This document shows positions 1 to 10,752 of a DNA stretch of 64,000 nucleotides, one piece after another. Made by a program: the position numbers and the translations under genes. Every line of letters starts with the position of its first letter. Position 1 is the stretch's first letter. The notes under the pieces were generated by a model. That model was not told where the DNA came from. It saw only the letters and a program-made list of their open reading frames with translations, and searched no databases. The stretch is taken from positions 44,316 through 108,315 of the forward strand of contig LLCB01000206.1 of the NCBI GenBank assembly GCA_001414345.1. Reading direction: 5' to 3'. This DNA is from Hymenoscyphus infarciens. Its lineage: Eukaryota; Ascomycota; Leotiomycetes; Helotiales; Helotiaceae.

Positions 1-684
1 TCGAGTCTATCTATCTTATCGTTATCAAGGTCGAATCGAGATATATATATTATTTTAGTAGAAGGTCGTAAGTAAGAGTCGGGTTTTAGTTCTAAATTAT
101 AACCGACCTAATTTAAAGTAAGTATTCGCGTTTACTAAAAGAGTATAGGTCTAATCCTATCTAGGCTGTCTTATAGGTTAGGTAGAAGTTTAGAGTAAAG
201 TCGGAAAAAGTTTAGAGTAGAGTTATAGTTAGATTAATAGTAATAACTTAGCTAAGAGCTCACTTCTAAGTTTCGCTCTAATAGAGAGCGTCTTTCGACT
301 AATTCGTATTCGATTTAAATTTAAATAAAACATCTAGTCTACTAGAAGTGAAAAGAAAGTAAGACTCTTATTAGAGTTAGTAGAGTTTTAGCTAGTATAG
401 CCGAATATTAATATATTTAAAATTATTATTTAAAGTATAGAATAATAGAAAGAGTAGTTTTAGCTAGTTAAATAAACTTAATATCGAAGTTATTATATTA
501 TCCGAGTATCTAAGGATAAAAGTATTATCTTATTTCTCTTACGATTTAGGTCTAAATCAAGGTACTTAAGGACTTATTTATTATTATCTTCCGAATTTAA
601 AGAAGAGTTGTTATCGGATTATAGAGAGTTTAGAGCTAAGGTATATTTTATATATAGAAGAACTATTCCGATTCTAGTATCTCT
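1..684. repeat. RIP-degraded repeat (transposon remnant)
   Basis: The stretch is AT-rich and has very few CpA or TpG dinucleotides while TpA is abundant and some CpG survives. It is full of stop codons in all frames. This is the pattern left by repeat-induced point mutation in filamentous ascomycetes. It was probably a retroelement, but no domain can be read. It runs directly into the truncated gene that follows. Confidence 0.7.
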
Positions 685-1110
685 CTAAGTATAACTATAC
701 TTGAAAAGCGACCTTTTATAGTGTAAACTCCTAATCAAAATGATGCCCTCGTTTTCCCGTGGCTTTTTCGTATTCTTGATATACTCCCTCTCAATCCCCT
801 TGGTCTTTTCCAAGAGTTTCAGAAGCTGTGCCTCGCTTATCGTCCTCTTATCTCTCTCGTCTGTCGACTTTTCAAAAGAAGAATATAGCCACATCTCAGT
901 GTTAGGACCTTTTTCAAAATCCAAGAATGCAACTAGGAAGTTGTCCTCATCATGGAAGGTGGATAGGATGAGGGAATTTGGCGTTTGGCCGCCATTGATT
1001 TTCATGAGTTGGAGTCTACGAAGCGTGGGGAGGGAATGCGGTAGGTGTTGCGTGAGGAGGGCGAGTATTTCGGGGGTTGGGTGGGGGTGAGATTGAATAG
1101 CAGGTTCCAT
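685..1110 (-). pseudogene. truncated gene fragment, N-terminal part of a possible GNAT-like protein
   Basis: The frame opens with an ATG at 1110 (MEPAIQSHPHPTPEIL...) and reads about 125 protein-like residues, including a stretch near LPHSLPTLRRLQ and another near GPNTEMWLYSS. Past about position 745 the composition turns into RIP-type repeat and the frame ends at 685. The N-terminal style reminds me of fungal acyl-CoA N-acyltransferases, but the catalytic GNAT core is absent, so the assignment is weak. An in-frame ATG at 1164 would add 18 residues; 1110 fits better because composition upstream is UTR-like. The most economical reading is a real gene whose 3' half was replaced by a transposon. 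An intron near 745 leading to a lost exon is also possible. Confidence 0.4.
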
Positions 1111-3500
1111 TTTTGCTAGGTCTGCACAACGAATAAAAGCTACGAATATATTCAGAATATTCACGATTTTCCACGGATAAAATACCCTTCGAATTATTCA
1201 AGAATAAGGAGCGTTTAGGGTGTAAATAGCAGTCGTTTATTCATGAATATTCTGTATTCTCCACCCTTTTGGTATGGTTTCCCACTTATCTAAATATATA
1301 TGAAAATCCCTTGAAGTTAGTCGCTTTCGTCATCTCGATTAGGCTACGCCAAGGCGTTTCTGGGCTAAAAAGTGGATAAGTTATTAAATGAGGTGAAAAG
1401 AGTAGAGCCTTTCGAAGTTTCGACCCTTTTGAAACCTTAGTTTAAAGGTCACGTGTATAATGTTTTAGAAAGTGGGGTGTCATGTGATACCCTTTGACAT
1501 GATACCCTATTTCGCATAATATAAGTGATAAAGAGTAGAGACGATAGTAATCTATTAATAAAATTAAAAGTAAGTGAATTTATAGTTTAGTTGTGTTTAA
1601 ATATATATATAAAAAGGGAGTAAAATTCAACTTATACGAACTCTCTATACTAAGACCTAGGGGGCGGATATTAAGCTTAATAAATAGAAACTATTCGTAA
1701 TATATTCATTTAAGCTCTTATTACTCGAATAATCGCTCGAATACTATATATTTATTTAATATTTATAATGAATAATTAATATTTTATTCATCTATTCGTT
1801 GTGTAGACCTAATTTTTGCGGGCTTGCGAGTTCTTGTTTAGGTATTCTTGGTGTTTGTTAGTCTTACTACTTGACATAGAAGGAGAACTTTGTAGGTTTG
1901 ATATAGATGTGAGAGTGATGGATTTAAGAGTCATCCTACCGATGTGATATTAGGCCTAGAACCTAAGGCTAAAACGCTTACGTGTGCTCACGTGCGCGCT
2001 AGAATTAGTAACGAAAAGGCTCTTATTATATATTATAAATAATACTCTTATATTATTCTAAATACCCTCACTTTATTAGTAGAACCTTTGTCCGTAGCCT
2101 TGTTAATAGCTCTTAGACGAGTACTTAACCTGGGCTTATCCCTCCGTAGAAATACAAGCGATTTACACCTATTCTTTCTATTACACCGAGGCGAAGTCGG
2201 ATCACGTGCGACCGAGACTACTATAAATACCTATGCCACCAGTTCAATACATCGGGCTTTGCTCTTTTCTTAACCAAATTTCCGGTTGGAAAAGGGCATG
2301 GCTCCGAACTCGCTTCTATGGGTTCAAGTTTCGGGATAAGACGGTGCTGGCTATGGGCGAGAAGGGCTATAAGCACGGCTTTTCCTCTGATGACTACCCA
2401 GGAGCCAAGAGACGAAAGATGTAATAAGGAAATAATAGCGAATTAGAAAATGACTATTCCAGTCAATTTTCAATGACATCGCAGTTTCGGGTTGATAGGA
2501 TAGGTATTTCTCAACTGCGATTCATTATCTAGGTAAATGAACTTGTCAATAACAACTCTCTTGACAGCAAATCCACCTAAGCGAGACGTAATAGAAGATC
2601 AAAATTTCTTCCTATGACAGACATAGAGTAAGAGCCTAAGTTGAATGAATACGTAAGTGTTCAGAATCAAAAGGCTTAGTGCAGAATTATACAATTGAAG
2701 ATGCTACTTCTAGTTCCGCCTAGACCCACCATTCATCATCTAGTTTGGAGAAATTAATCAGTACAGAGTTTATATAGTAAGAGAGAGATGACTATGTGGT
2801 TGCGAGGCTTTCAAAAAGAGTCTTATAATAGGAAAAAAGAAAAGAACTAGAGGTTCCTATCTCGTGCCTAGTTTGAAGCGACGTATAAGTGACATGGCAA
2901 ACACGCGACGCCAAGTCAAAGATATAAACTTTGGGGAGGAAACCGCTGGAACTTGATCCAATTCCAGATTCGAAATTCTAACACGCAACCCCAGTCTCTC
3001 AAACCTTTAACAACTAACAAATACAATACTTTCAAACTCGCCATCTTGCGTGAAATTGGATACAGGAAAAGCAAAAAATAAGAAAGAGCTAATACAAAAA
3101 GGACTAATAATAAGCGCAAACCAGTGGTTCAAATACTGCAAGTTCCCAGATCTAGGGGGAAGGTCCGGACCTTCAAGAATACTAGGAATTGACTTCTCCT
3201 GACGCTGAAAAGGGAACCTCGGTAATACACAATAGGTGTTCCCGCGTCACCTTCTCCCAAAAGGTAAAAAATAAACGAAGAAATTGATTTCGATGGCAGG
3301 AATCTATTTGACAACAACTCACTCCTTAAGTTTCAAAGAAAGATTTCCTCGCCATAAGGAACTGCTATAACTATATCTTGCTCGGCGTATGCTACAAGAA
3401 ACATCGACCATGAGATTCTCCCTACAGTAGGAAAATAAACCATAGAGCAGACAAGGGGAGTTTTGAAATTTGACTTCTTACCTGGGAGCCATAATATTCT
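1111..3500. other. intergenic region with partly RIP-affected repeat pieces
   Basis: No convincing gene. 1500-2080 is AT-rich with partial RIP signature. Around 1800-1990 the composition is more normal and looks like a retroelement end, but no matching second terminal repeat was found in the window. A short frame at 2254-2424 is listed separately. 2430-3500 holds no ORF with protein-like composition. Confidence 0.5.
2254..2424 (+). CDS. short unrecognised coding remnant
   Basis: A frame ending in TAA at 2422-2424 reads residues such as SGWKRAWLRTRFYGFKF followed by GEKGYKHGFSS and a basic KRRKM terminus. The composition is more protein-like than neighbouring frames and GC is higher than in the flanks. 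No in-frame ATG is positioned well, and the upstream part merges into AT-rich DNA. It may be the C-terminal end of a degraded gene or retroelement. I do not recognise the family. Confidence 0.2.
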   Translation, partial: GLCSFLNQISGWKRAWLRTRFYGFKFRDKTVLAMGEKGYKHGFSSDDYPGAKRRKM

Positions 3501-4451
3501 GTGAATTTAAATGCCAACCCCCCCTCCCACCCCCACACGATATCCTTCATCACCTCGAATTTTCAGTCGAGCTTGAATGATATGTTTTATCTACCACCGG
3601 ACCGAGAGGATATCGATTTACGTAGTGAGTTAGTTAGTTAGCCTTCGATTCCTTCATTCTTTGGTTCACATACTCTCTCCTCAAGACGAAAAATAAAAAC
3701 AAGAAGTAATCAACATCCACAACCCATCATCCTATAAATTCCACCATATCCCTGAAACACGACGACAAATTCAACGAGACCTCGCCTGGATTAAGGTTCT
3801 TGACTCCTGGCTGTGTGTACAATCGACTACAACCCCCCCCCCCCAACAGCTTCCAAGAAAGAAACAAACCTTAAACCTCTCCCAACCCTCTCTCCCTTTT
3901 CTACTATATAAAAAACAAAGCGAACGAAGATGCTAGGTTCGACAACACAAACTCTTCCGACACTAAATCCACTTCTTACAATAAGGTGGTATTGGAAAGG
4001 AGCTTATATAAGTGAATTGAGACTCGATATATGTAATAGTATAGTAACGTAAATAGACTTCGAGGCTCGTACTCCCTTCTATCCTCAGTTTAACAATAAT
4101 ACCACTTCTATACCCACTTATTTGCAATAGGTGGAAAGAAATACCTAAAGCTTAGCAGGAATCTTAACAGAATACAACACGATTACAGCTGAGGTATCAA
4201 GGGACTGGAGAGGATGCGAGGAGTGTTCCCACCCAATCACCAGTGGTAGAAATGTTGTCAAGAGTTTGGATTTCTATTCGTGGTTAGGAGAGGGGAAGCG
4301 AAGGGCCAAAACATTGTCTTTGGAGATAATTTCGTATGTTGCATCTCGTCCTAACACCCCCCTGCAAATGCTACACCGTCCCAAATGCCAAGTAATTATA
4401 CAAGCCCAGTCAAAAACGCAAAAACGCCTTCAAACAAACCATCCCATGCTA
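3501..4451. other. intergenic, pyrimidine-rich
   Basis: The plus strand has a UTR or promoter flavour: a 12-C run at 3833-3844, CT-rich tracts around 3870-3905 and a TATATAA stretch near 3906. A 41-codon ORF starts at 3930 but does not resemble a protein. This may be the relic of a promoter or untranslated leader whose gene is gone. No RNA gene was identified. Confidence 0.35.
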
Positions 4452-6138
4452 TCATAACAGCCCAAACACCGCCGCCGCAACACCCACCCAAACCAAACCA
4501 CTAACCAACTCCATCCTCGACGCACCACTCTTCTTACTCAACCCAAAAGGCAACCCCTGCGTACTAAAAGTGACATTCTGCTTCAATGTACTATTAACAC
4601 ACTGTCCTCCCACAACATCCAACCCCCTCAAATCATCCGGAACCTTGAAAAACATATACGTCTTATTATCCAACTTCTCAAACCCACTAGTATCATAAGG
4701 AAATTTATCTCCGTCATCGGTAGCAGAGGTATTTCGGAGGAAAATGCATTGGACCTGGCCGGGAAACTCGGTGGCCATCGCAGGGTAGTCTTTCATGACG
4801 TCCGAGTTTGAGGTGTCGGCTACGAGGATGAATTTTCGTTGGGGGTAAGTCATGAAAATCTTTTGGAGAAGGAATTTGCGGATGCTGAGGGTGGCGGATA
4901 CGTCGGAGAAGTTGAGGGGGCGAGTGTCTGTTGGGTCTTTGTTAGTTGGGTCTCTGGGGAGAATTAAATGGAGAGGGGGGGATGGGACGTACCGAATGAA
5001 CCTCCTGGGTAGGTCTTGTAGATGAAATCCATGTAATTTCTTGTCACTTGCTCCGGGGTGGTAGTAAGGTAATGGAAATGGAAATCCGGGATTGATTGAG
5101 ACCAATTTGCGTAGATCTCTGGCATGTTCATCCATGGTGTAAAGGCTTTTGCGAAAGAATTTAAAAGTCCATCTGCGGGTTGATAAATTCTTGTTACTCG
5201 AAGGATATCGTCGATATCAGAGATAATGGTGAGGCCTTTGTTTGGTACCAAGTAGGATGTTGCATTTCCTGTGTTGGTACCGGTTGCGTAGACATTGATT
5301 CTTTGAGGTAGTAGTGTGCCGTTCCCTGGCATGAGATAACCGCCTGGTCCGGAGACATTCGCTAGGGGAAGGAATTGATCGAAATCTCCCTGAGCGGTGG
5401 TGTTACCGACCAATGTGGTGTTTTGTGCTCCTCCTCCTGGGGTGACGGCGTTACTTCCACTGCTTGTACCATCTGTGCCTTGACTCGAAGCGGGTTCGAT
5501 ATTGAAACTGACTGGCTCATTACCTTGTTGGACGACGAAGATTTCCGCTGTCAAGTTTCGTGCTTGCACTTGTTCGGCGGGTTGCAATTTATCGATCGAG
5601 GTGCCAACGAGGAAGACGTTCGCGAGATCGTTGAGCTTGGATTCGGAAATGTTGGGTTGTTTGAATACGTTTCCACGGAATCGCAGATTCCAACCTTGAT
5701 CAGTCCAATTCGCGTATGATCTGTCTCTTGGTTAGCCTCTTGTTCCTCCTCCCCAGTGAAAAGAGTGCTGCTAGCTTACGGGATATTTAAAACCTGTGTA
5801 GGAGTCGCATCCAAATCACCATCCTTGATTCCCAGACTACTCGCAACAGCCGATCCAGTAGGCAAATCCTGAAAGAATTGAGGAACTCCGCTGGCGACGT
5901 AGGAAGGAAATGTGCCCAGAAGACTACCGATATAGGTATCCAAGCCCTTGATCGAGCTGAGAATGTCGCGTTGGTCGACTCGAGAGGGTGTTCGGTCCTG
6001 GAGCGTTGCGGACGGGGTGATCATGGGATGAGGAGGGGCAGGAGCAGGAGCAGGAGCAGGAGCGGGTGCAGGAGCAGCAAGAGCAATTGGCAGAATTGCC
6101 AGCAAGACGTGAGAAAGAGAAAGAGGAGGAGAAGGCAT
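4452..6138 (-). CDS. secreted APP1-type phosphatidate phosphatase (DUF2183)
   Basis: Three exons (6138-5780, 5720-4993, 4927-4452) encode 520 aa. Both introns have good borders (GTAAG..CAG and GTACG..CAG) and remove in-frame breaks. The protein has a signal peptide (LLAILPIALA), then an Ala-Pro run of about eight repeats. The catalytic domain follows with the DIDD motif at residues 288-291 and downstream FHFHYLTTTPEQ and FILVADTSNSD motifs. This matches the APP1 catalytic family, Mg-dependent enzymes that remove phosphate from phosphatidate. Yeast App1 is a cytosolic actin-patch protein, whereas this copy carries a signal peptide and a C-terminal hydrophobic tail after a SGAS site, suggesting export and GPI anchoring. 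Several NxS/T sites agree with passage through the ER. The fourth residue of the usual DxDxT motif is replaced by Ile-Leu (DIDDILRVT), so activity is not certain. Confidence 0.85.
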
Positions 6139-7136
6139 CGTGTGGAGGATGGCAGGTCGAGGATGGCAGGTCGAGGGTGGTGGCGGAATGACCTCGAGAG
6201 GTGAGTGAGTGGAAGAGCGCAAGGTAGAGAGACGAAGGCTGCAGTCAACAGTAAAATGAGCCAACAGTCACACACGACACAGACACAGCAAAATAGGGGA
6301 CTCGGGGCCAGACCCAGCTATATACCTAGGTACCCCAGCATGTTGTTTTCCTTCCTCATTCGCTCCTTCGCTCATCTGTTGTTTCCAAGGCAAAGGGGCC
6401 CTTGTCCTTTTTGGCTGCGGTGGTGGCGGTGGTGATGTCACAACTCACTCTTCCACCACTCACATCGCGCAATCTCCACCTCGGACCTTGCATGGCTCCA
6501 CTTTAACCTCAACTTCCTTGCTCTCGCATTTGAGCTGAAACGGCGGATGCAGAAAATGCCATCTTTACTTCTTTACTTCCCCATCGTCATTTCAATGCCT
6601 GAATCATGGCATGATCCGAGGTTGCTGCTTTAGCTGATGATTATATGGGTATCTATCTACCTTGGGTTCTCACTCGAGCGAGCACCTGCAAAAGGAGAAG
6701 GAGAAGGCTCTTAAGATACCGCCATCCATTTCATGAGAGAGAGCCTTACAGCCCTTCAAACGACTCCCGTCGAACTGTAAAAGGACCTCGGGAAAGGGCT
6801 AAAAATACTTGAATCAGAATGGCAAGTGCTAAGGCTCCGCTTGTCAGTGTTCAGTGTTGGTCCAAAATATGGCCCCACTTAAACCCAAAGATTCACATCA
6901 AAATCTTTGGGGAAGCGACGACCTTATGACAGAGAAATCCCCAAGTGTCTTTTCGCCAGCATCCAGGCTTACCTAAGCTTCTACCTTCTTTTTATCCATA
7001 GGAACCCTCCCTCACCCAATTCTTAAACATCCCCTCTTCTCTCCATTTTTATTTCCTTTTTATCTCCTTTTTATTTCCTCCCCGCAAACATCTCAACACC
7101 AACCCCCCAAGTCCCCAATTCCCAAGAACCACAACC
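6139..7136. promoter_or_regulatory. divergent intergenic region between two secreted-protein genes
   Basis: About 1 kb separates the starts of the APP1-type gene (minus) and the secreted glycoprotein gene (plus). CT-rich tracts lie just upstream of the plus-strand ATG (7015-7090). Open frames here are low-complexity shadows. No binding site can be named with confidence. Confidence 0.5.
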
Positions 7137-7955
7137 ATGAGAATCACACTCCTCCTCCCCGTGACACTTGCCATCACAAGCCCAGCCCTCGCAGCAACCG
7201 GCCTCATGGACGCAACACTCGACCTCTTCGCTATCAGCCCCGGCGCCAAAATCTCCCCCCGGGACTCCACACCACAGAATACAAGTACAACACTCCAATT
7301 GACCCCCCTCGAGCGCTACATACAACGACTCGAAGCTTTCACCTTCACAGACGAAGAAGTAAACTCTCGATCCTCAGCCCGTTTGTACCACGTAACAACT
7401 CCGACCTTGCCTACGAACATCACCATCCCCGATCCTCTCTTGGCAGTCGACCCAACGAGCGAACTTGACGAGCTTTATCGGATATCTCTCCAAGCTTTTG
7501 AACGGGAAAGGGATAAGCCTGCGGAGGAAAAACAAGCAGAGAAAGAGGCGAGGGAGAAGAAGATGACGGAGTTTGGGATTATGAACGATTGTTTTAGTGC
7601 GTTTGGAGAGCAAAAGTATTGTCTTGGTGGCGTCAGAGAATTGAGGAGGCTGGGATGGGAGGGGTATGCGGAGAAATTTCAGACGCTTTATAAAGAGTTA
7701 AAGGATAAGATGGAGGAGGCCGGACGGGTGGGGTTGGGGGAGAAGGTGGATGCTGAGATTAGGGAGATGTGGAGGGATGCTCAGGAGGGGGGGAAGTGGA
7801 ATGAGACTCATAATATGACTGGGAAATGGGATGGGAACTGGACTAGTAGCCGGACTAGTAATTGGACTGTTGAGGGATGGCTTAAGAGTTGGGTTGAGGC
7901 TCAAAGATTGACTGGAAATAGGACTGGCTACCCAAGTTTCAACATGACTGGTTAG
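7137..7955 (+). CDS. secreted N-glycosylated protein of unknown function
   Basis: A single uninterrupted frame of 272 aa starts at an ATG preceded by an A/C-rich leader (accacaaccATG). The N-terminus is a clean signal peptide (MRITLLLPVTLAITSPALA). The mature part has a charged, Lys/Glu-rich, probably helical middle (residues about 125-150), only two cysteines (in NDCFSAF and QKYCLGG), and a C-terminal third with Trp and Asn-x-Thr repeats (NET, NMT, NWT, NWT, NRT, NMT). At least eight NxS/T sequons are visible. No catalytic motif or known domain was recognised. It is transcribed away from the secreted APP1-type gene and shares its upstream region, so the two could be co-expressed. The product could be a cell-wall or effector-like protein; that is inference only. 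Confidence 0.75.
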   Translation: MRITLLLPVTLAITSPALAATGLMDATLDLFAISPGAKISPRDSTPQNTSTTLQLTPLERYIQRLEAFTFTDEEVNSRSSARLYHVTTPTLPTNITIPDPLLAVDPTSELDELYRISLQAFERERDKPAEEKQAEKEAREKKMTEFGIMNDCFSAFGEQKYCLGGVRELRRLGWEGYAEKFQTLYKELKDKMEEAGRVGLGEKVDAEIREMWRDAQEGGKWNETHNMTGKWDGNWTSSRTSNWTVEGWLKSWVEAQRLTGNRTGYPSFNMTG

Positions 7956-8442
7956 TTCCGTTGGGTTTGCTTAGAAGTTTGGGATGGGAGATGGGGTTGG
8001 GAGTATCACATTCGTTCTTTAGGGCCTTCAGATGGAGTCTTGGCCAGAAGTGCTCTACTACTAGTCACTTTTCGCTGTCATGTTTCGTATACAACTGGGT
8101 TAGTCGAACAGAAGTATACTTCCTATACGTCGTCTTGAAAATTTCCTTCATTCTCAATTGAGGTGGGGACCGTACCGATGGCATGCCAAAGGATTGGGGG
8201 CCGAAAACTTAAAGTACCGTGACTTCGGCAACCATATGAATCTCACCTGCATCTGTTGGTTGGTAGGTTGGTCCACTATCTTTCACGTACATGTCATGCC
8301 ATGTTTCTCCTTTTCCTTAAATTCTGTTTCCGTATAATTACTCAGTTCTCAGTTTTCAGTTCTTGGTTCTGTTCTCAAACAACAGTTAGCAGGCGTTGTT
8401 CTACACCCTATCCCACGATCCCACCTCTCATAACGCAAAAAG
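7956..8442. other. intergenic spacer
   Basis: Lies between two plus-strand genes: 3' flank of the secreted glycoprotein gene and promoter of the GNAT gene. Two short frames open here but have no protein-like composition. No other feature seen. Confidence 0.5.
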
Positions 8443-9409
8443 ATGACAACTTTCCATATCCGCCCCGCAACGAAAGAAGATGTTCCTTCCCTGGTCGCTC
8501 TATGGTACAAATGTTTCTTTGACCCCATCCCACTTGTTCAAAAATTATTCCCTGACACCGAGGTGGTGAGAGAATGGTATGCGAGGGGCTTTGAGAAGTT
8601 GATTTCCGAAGAGGGGGATGGTGTTAGATTTGTTGTTGTTGTTGAAGTTGACGAGGAGGGTGTTGAGCAGAGAGTCGTTGGGGTTACAAAAGTAGGTTGA
8701 GTTTAGTCTTTTATTTTGTGGTAGGTGGGGGAGCCAGGGAGGGTGGACTGGGTCGCAAGTCTCGCTTCTCACTCTCCTGGAGACTTGTTGTTAATTCTAA
8801 ACTTCGAATAGTGGGTTCTTGAACCCGCGGTTGGAATCAAGAAGTGGCAGGACTCATGGGGTAACGTGCCGGTTGTTGAGGGGATGGATGAGGAGCTTAT
8901 TACCGAGAGGTTTTTTGGTCCGATGGAGAGGCAGCATGGTGTTGTTATGAAGGGACGGGAACATTTATGTGAGATCGTAGCTTTTTCTTGGTTTCTCTTT
9001 CTCCCTTTCTCCCTTCGTCTCTCCATCTTCATCATGGCGGGAAAACGGGCAATGAGCCAAGCTGAGACTCCAAACAGTCCTGGAAATCGTAGCAACAGAC
9101 CCTGCATATCAGAAAAGAGGCCTGGCTGGGAAGATGCTTACTTGGGGGAAGGAGTACGCGGACAAACTGAGCGTGGATTGTTACCTTGATGCTGGGAGGA
9201 AGGCTAGCGGGTTGTATGAGAGGTTTGGGGTAAGTTCCTCTTCATTTCTCTCTCGTGTTCTGTGGTTGCATGGTGGGATAAGATTTGTGGACTTTTGGTA
9301 ATTTCAGCTCGGTTCTCTAATTGTTGTTTATGAATAGTGGAAGAAAATGGAGGGATCGATGGATCAGAAGGCGAGTAGTATTCCGATGATCCGAAGTGTT
9401 GGTACTTGA
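8443..9409 (+). CDS. GNAT-family N-acetyltransferase
   Basis: Four exons (8443-8691, 8812-8968, 9078-9229, 9338-9409) give 209 aa, a normal length for a fungal GNAT protein. The introns start GTAGGT, GTGAGA and GTAAGT and end TAG/CAG/TAG; splicing keeps one frame through to TGA at 9407-9409. The start MTTFHIRPATKEDVPSLVALW is a typical beta1-alpha1 GNAT opening. The acetyl-CoA motif A is at residues 147-152 (QKRGLA) within LEIVATDPAYQKRGLAGKML, followed by CYLDAG and LYERFGW, the usual C-terminal strand of the family. It transfers acetyl from acetyl-CoA to an amine; the substrate cannot be told from sequence. Likely cytosolic, as no targeting signal is visible. Confidence 0.88.
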
Positions 9410-9674
9410 AAGTTGAGTCTCCGGTGACCTCAACTCAGCAATAATAGTGATATAAATTACCACGCAAGTGACAGAGTGTGTGATATAAGGTTTTTTCCCA
9501 TTGAGTGTGCACATTTTACTCTTCATACTTGGGATATTCTAGCTGTTCAAGGAAATAGCACTGAATTCGGTTGTGGGCTATTTGTAGATAACCTACGAAT
9601 AGTATGGATTCCACCATGTTGTACAATTCTCCAAAGATCCTCCAAAGATAGACTTATGCTGGCATAGGTTGGCG
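9410..9674. other. intergenic spacer
   Basis: 3' flank of the GNAT gene and of the small minus-strand ORF that follows. Nothing coding seen. Confidence 0.4.
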
Positions 9675-9898
9675 CTAATCTAAATCAAGGATACTTTCAT
9701 CCATTAGAGGCTTGACGAGGTCCATGGCTACTTTGTTGGGATCTGAGGATGAGTGGAGGTATTCTAGCAACATGGAGAAGGGTGGGGAGGTCGGCTCCGC
9801 AAGCTGTCCAGGAGTCGTTTCGATCCAACGTAGCTCTACAGGTTTTAGGTGAGGCGTGTTGTCCGATTAAAGACATTGTTGGGATAAAGAGTCGACAT
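9675..9898 (-). pseudogene. small frameshifted ORF, family unknown
   Basis: From an ATG at 9898 one frame reads MSTLYPNNVFNRTTRLT and stops at 9845-9847. The overlapping frame continues protein-like (VELRWIETTPGQLAEP, then PPFSMLLEYLHSSSDPNK, then LVKPLMDESILDLD) to TAG at 9675-9677. A single extra base near 9850 would join the two into a protein of about 75 aa. The strong amino-acid character of both halves suggests a small gene with a frameshift, or a programmed frameshift, or an assembly error. A start at 9916 in a third frame gives only 16 residues. No family recognised. RNA reads would decide. Confidence 0.35.
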
Positions 9899-10752
9899 TT
9901 CGGGCAGGTTCGTTCATTGCGAATTTATTGAATGAGTGAGCGAATGATGAACTTGAGCTGACTAAGTTTTCAGAGACTGGATTTTGTATTTTCAGCGAAA
10001 TGTGGAGAATTGTGACAGTCTTTCTTTTGAGGTGTTGGTGCGCTTGGATTTACGTAGTAGTGTTGGTGATTGTTGGTGGTTTATGGTAGAGTCGTAAAAC
10101 ACCCACAACAACACTGGTCTTTTTGTTGGTAAATCATACATTGTTATTAGTTTGAAAATGCCTAGGCTTGAGCAGGAGATAGCAATAGTTCTCGACTTTG
10201 TTCACAATGGGCGCGAACAAAATGTTTTAGACTCCTAGAACAATCAGATCCTTATCTTTTGGGGTGCCTTGCATTTAGATTTAAAGGTCCTGAATTTTTC
10301 GTATAATTTTGTCAATTGAGAAATCATACGACGAACATCTTGGGTGGCCGCAAAGATACTTTGGCGCAATATCTACCGGCACCGAAATTCACGTCCTTGT
10401 TCTCGTGAAACAGGTATATTCATAACCCGTAACGTGCCAAGAATTTCTACAGCTTACTCGGCTGGTTGTAGCTTATCCGTTCCTCGAAGAGTTATGGCTT
10501 ACCCCTAGCTTACTGGGACTAGCGGGTAAGTTGCGAACTTCAAAAGATCTGAGAATTTATAACACAGAACTTCGTACTACGTGTTTATTATTTACTCTAC
10601 GGTTTCTATGAGTCTATACTGGCGTTCTTCTCTCCAACCCGGAATTTGATAGCGACGGAAGCGATGGGTGCGCGGGAACTAATAAGGGGGCTTGGTATGG
10701 GGTTGCGGGGAAGTAACATCACATGAAGAATCTTGAGGAATTCTAAGATGAA
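9899..10752. other. intergenic region
   Basis: Lies between the small minus-strand ORF and the 3' end of the ADH pseudogene. No ORF with protein-like composition, no repeat and no RNA gene recognised. Confidence 0.4.
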
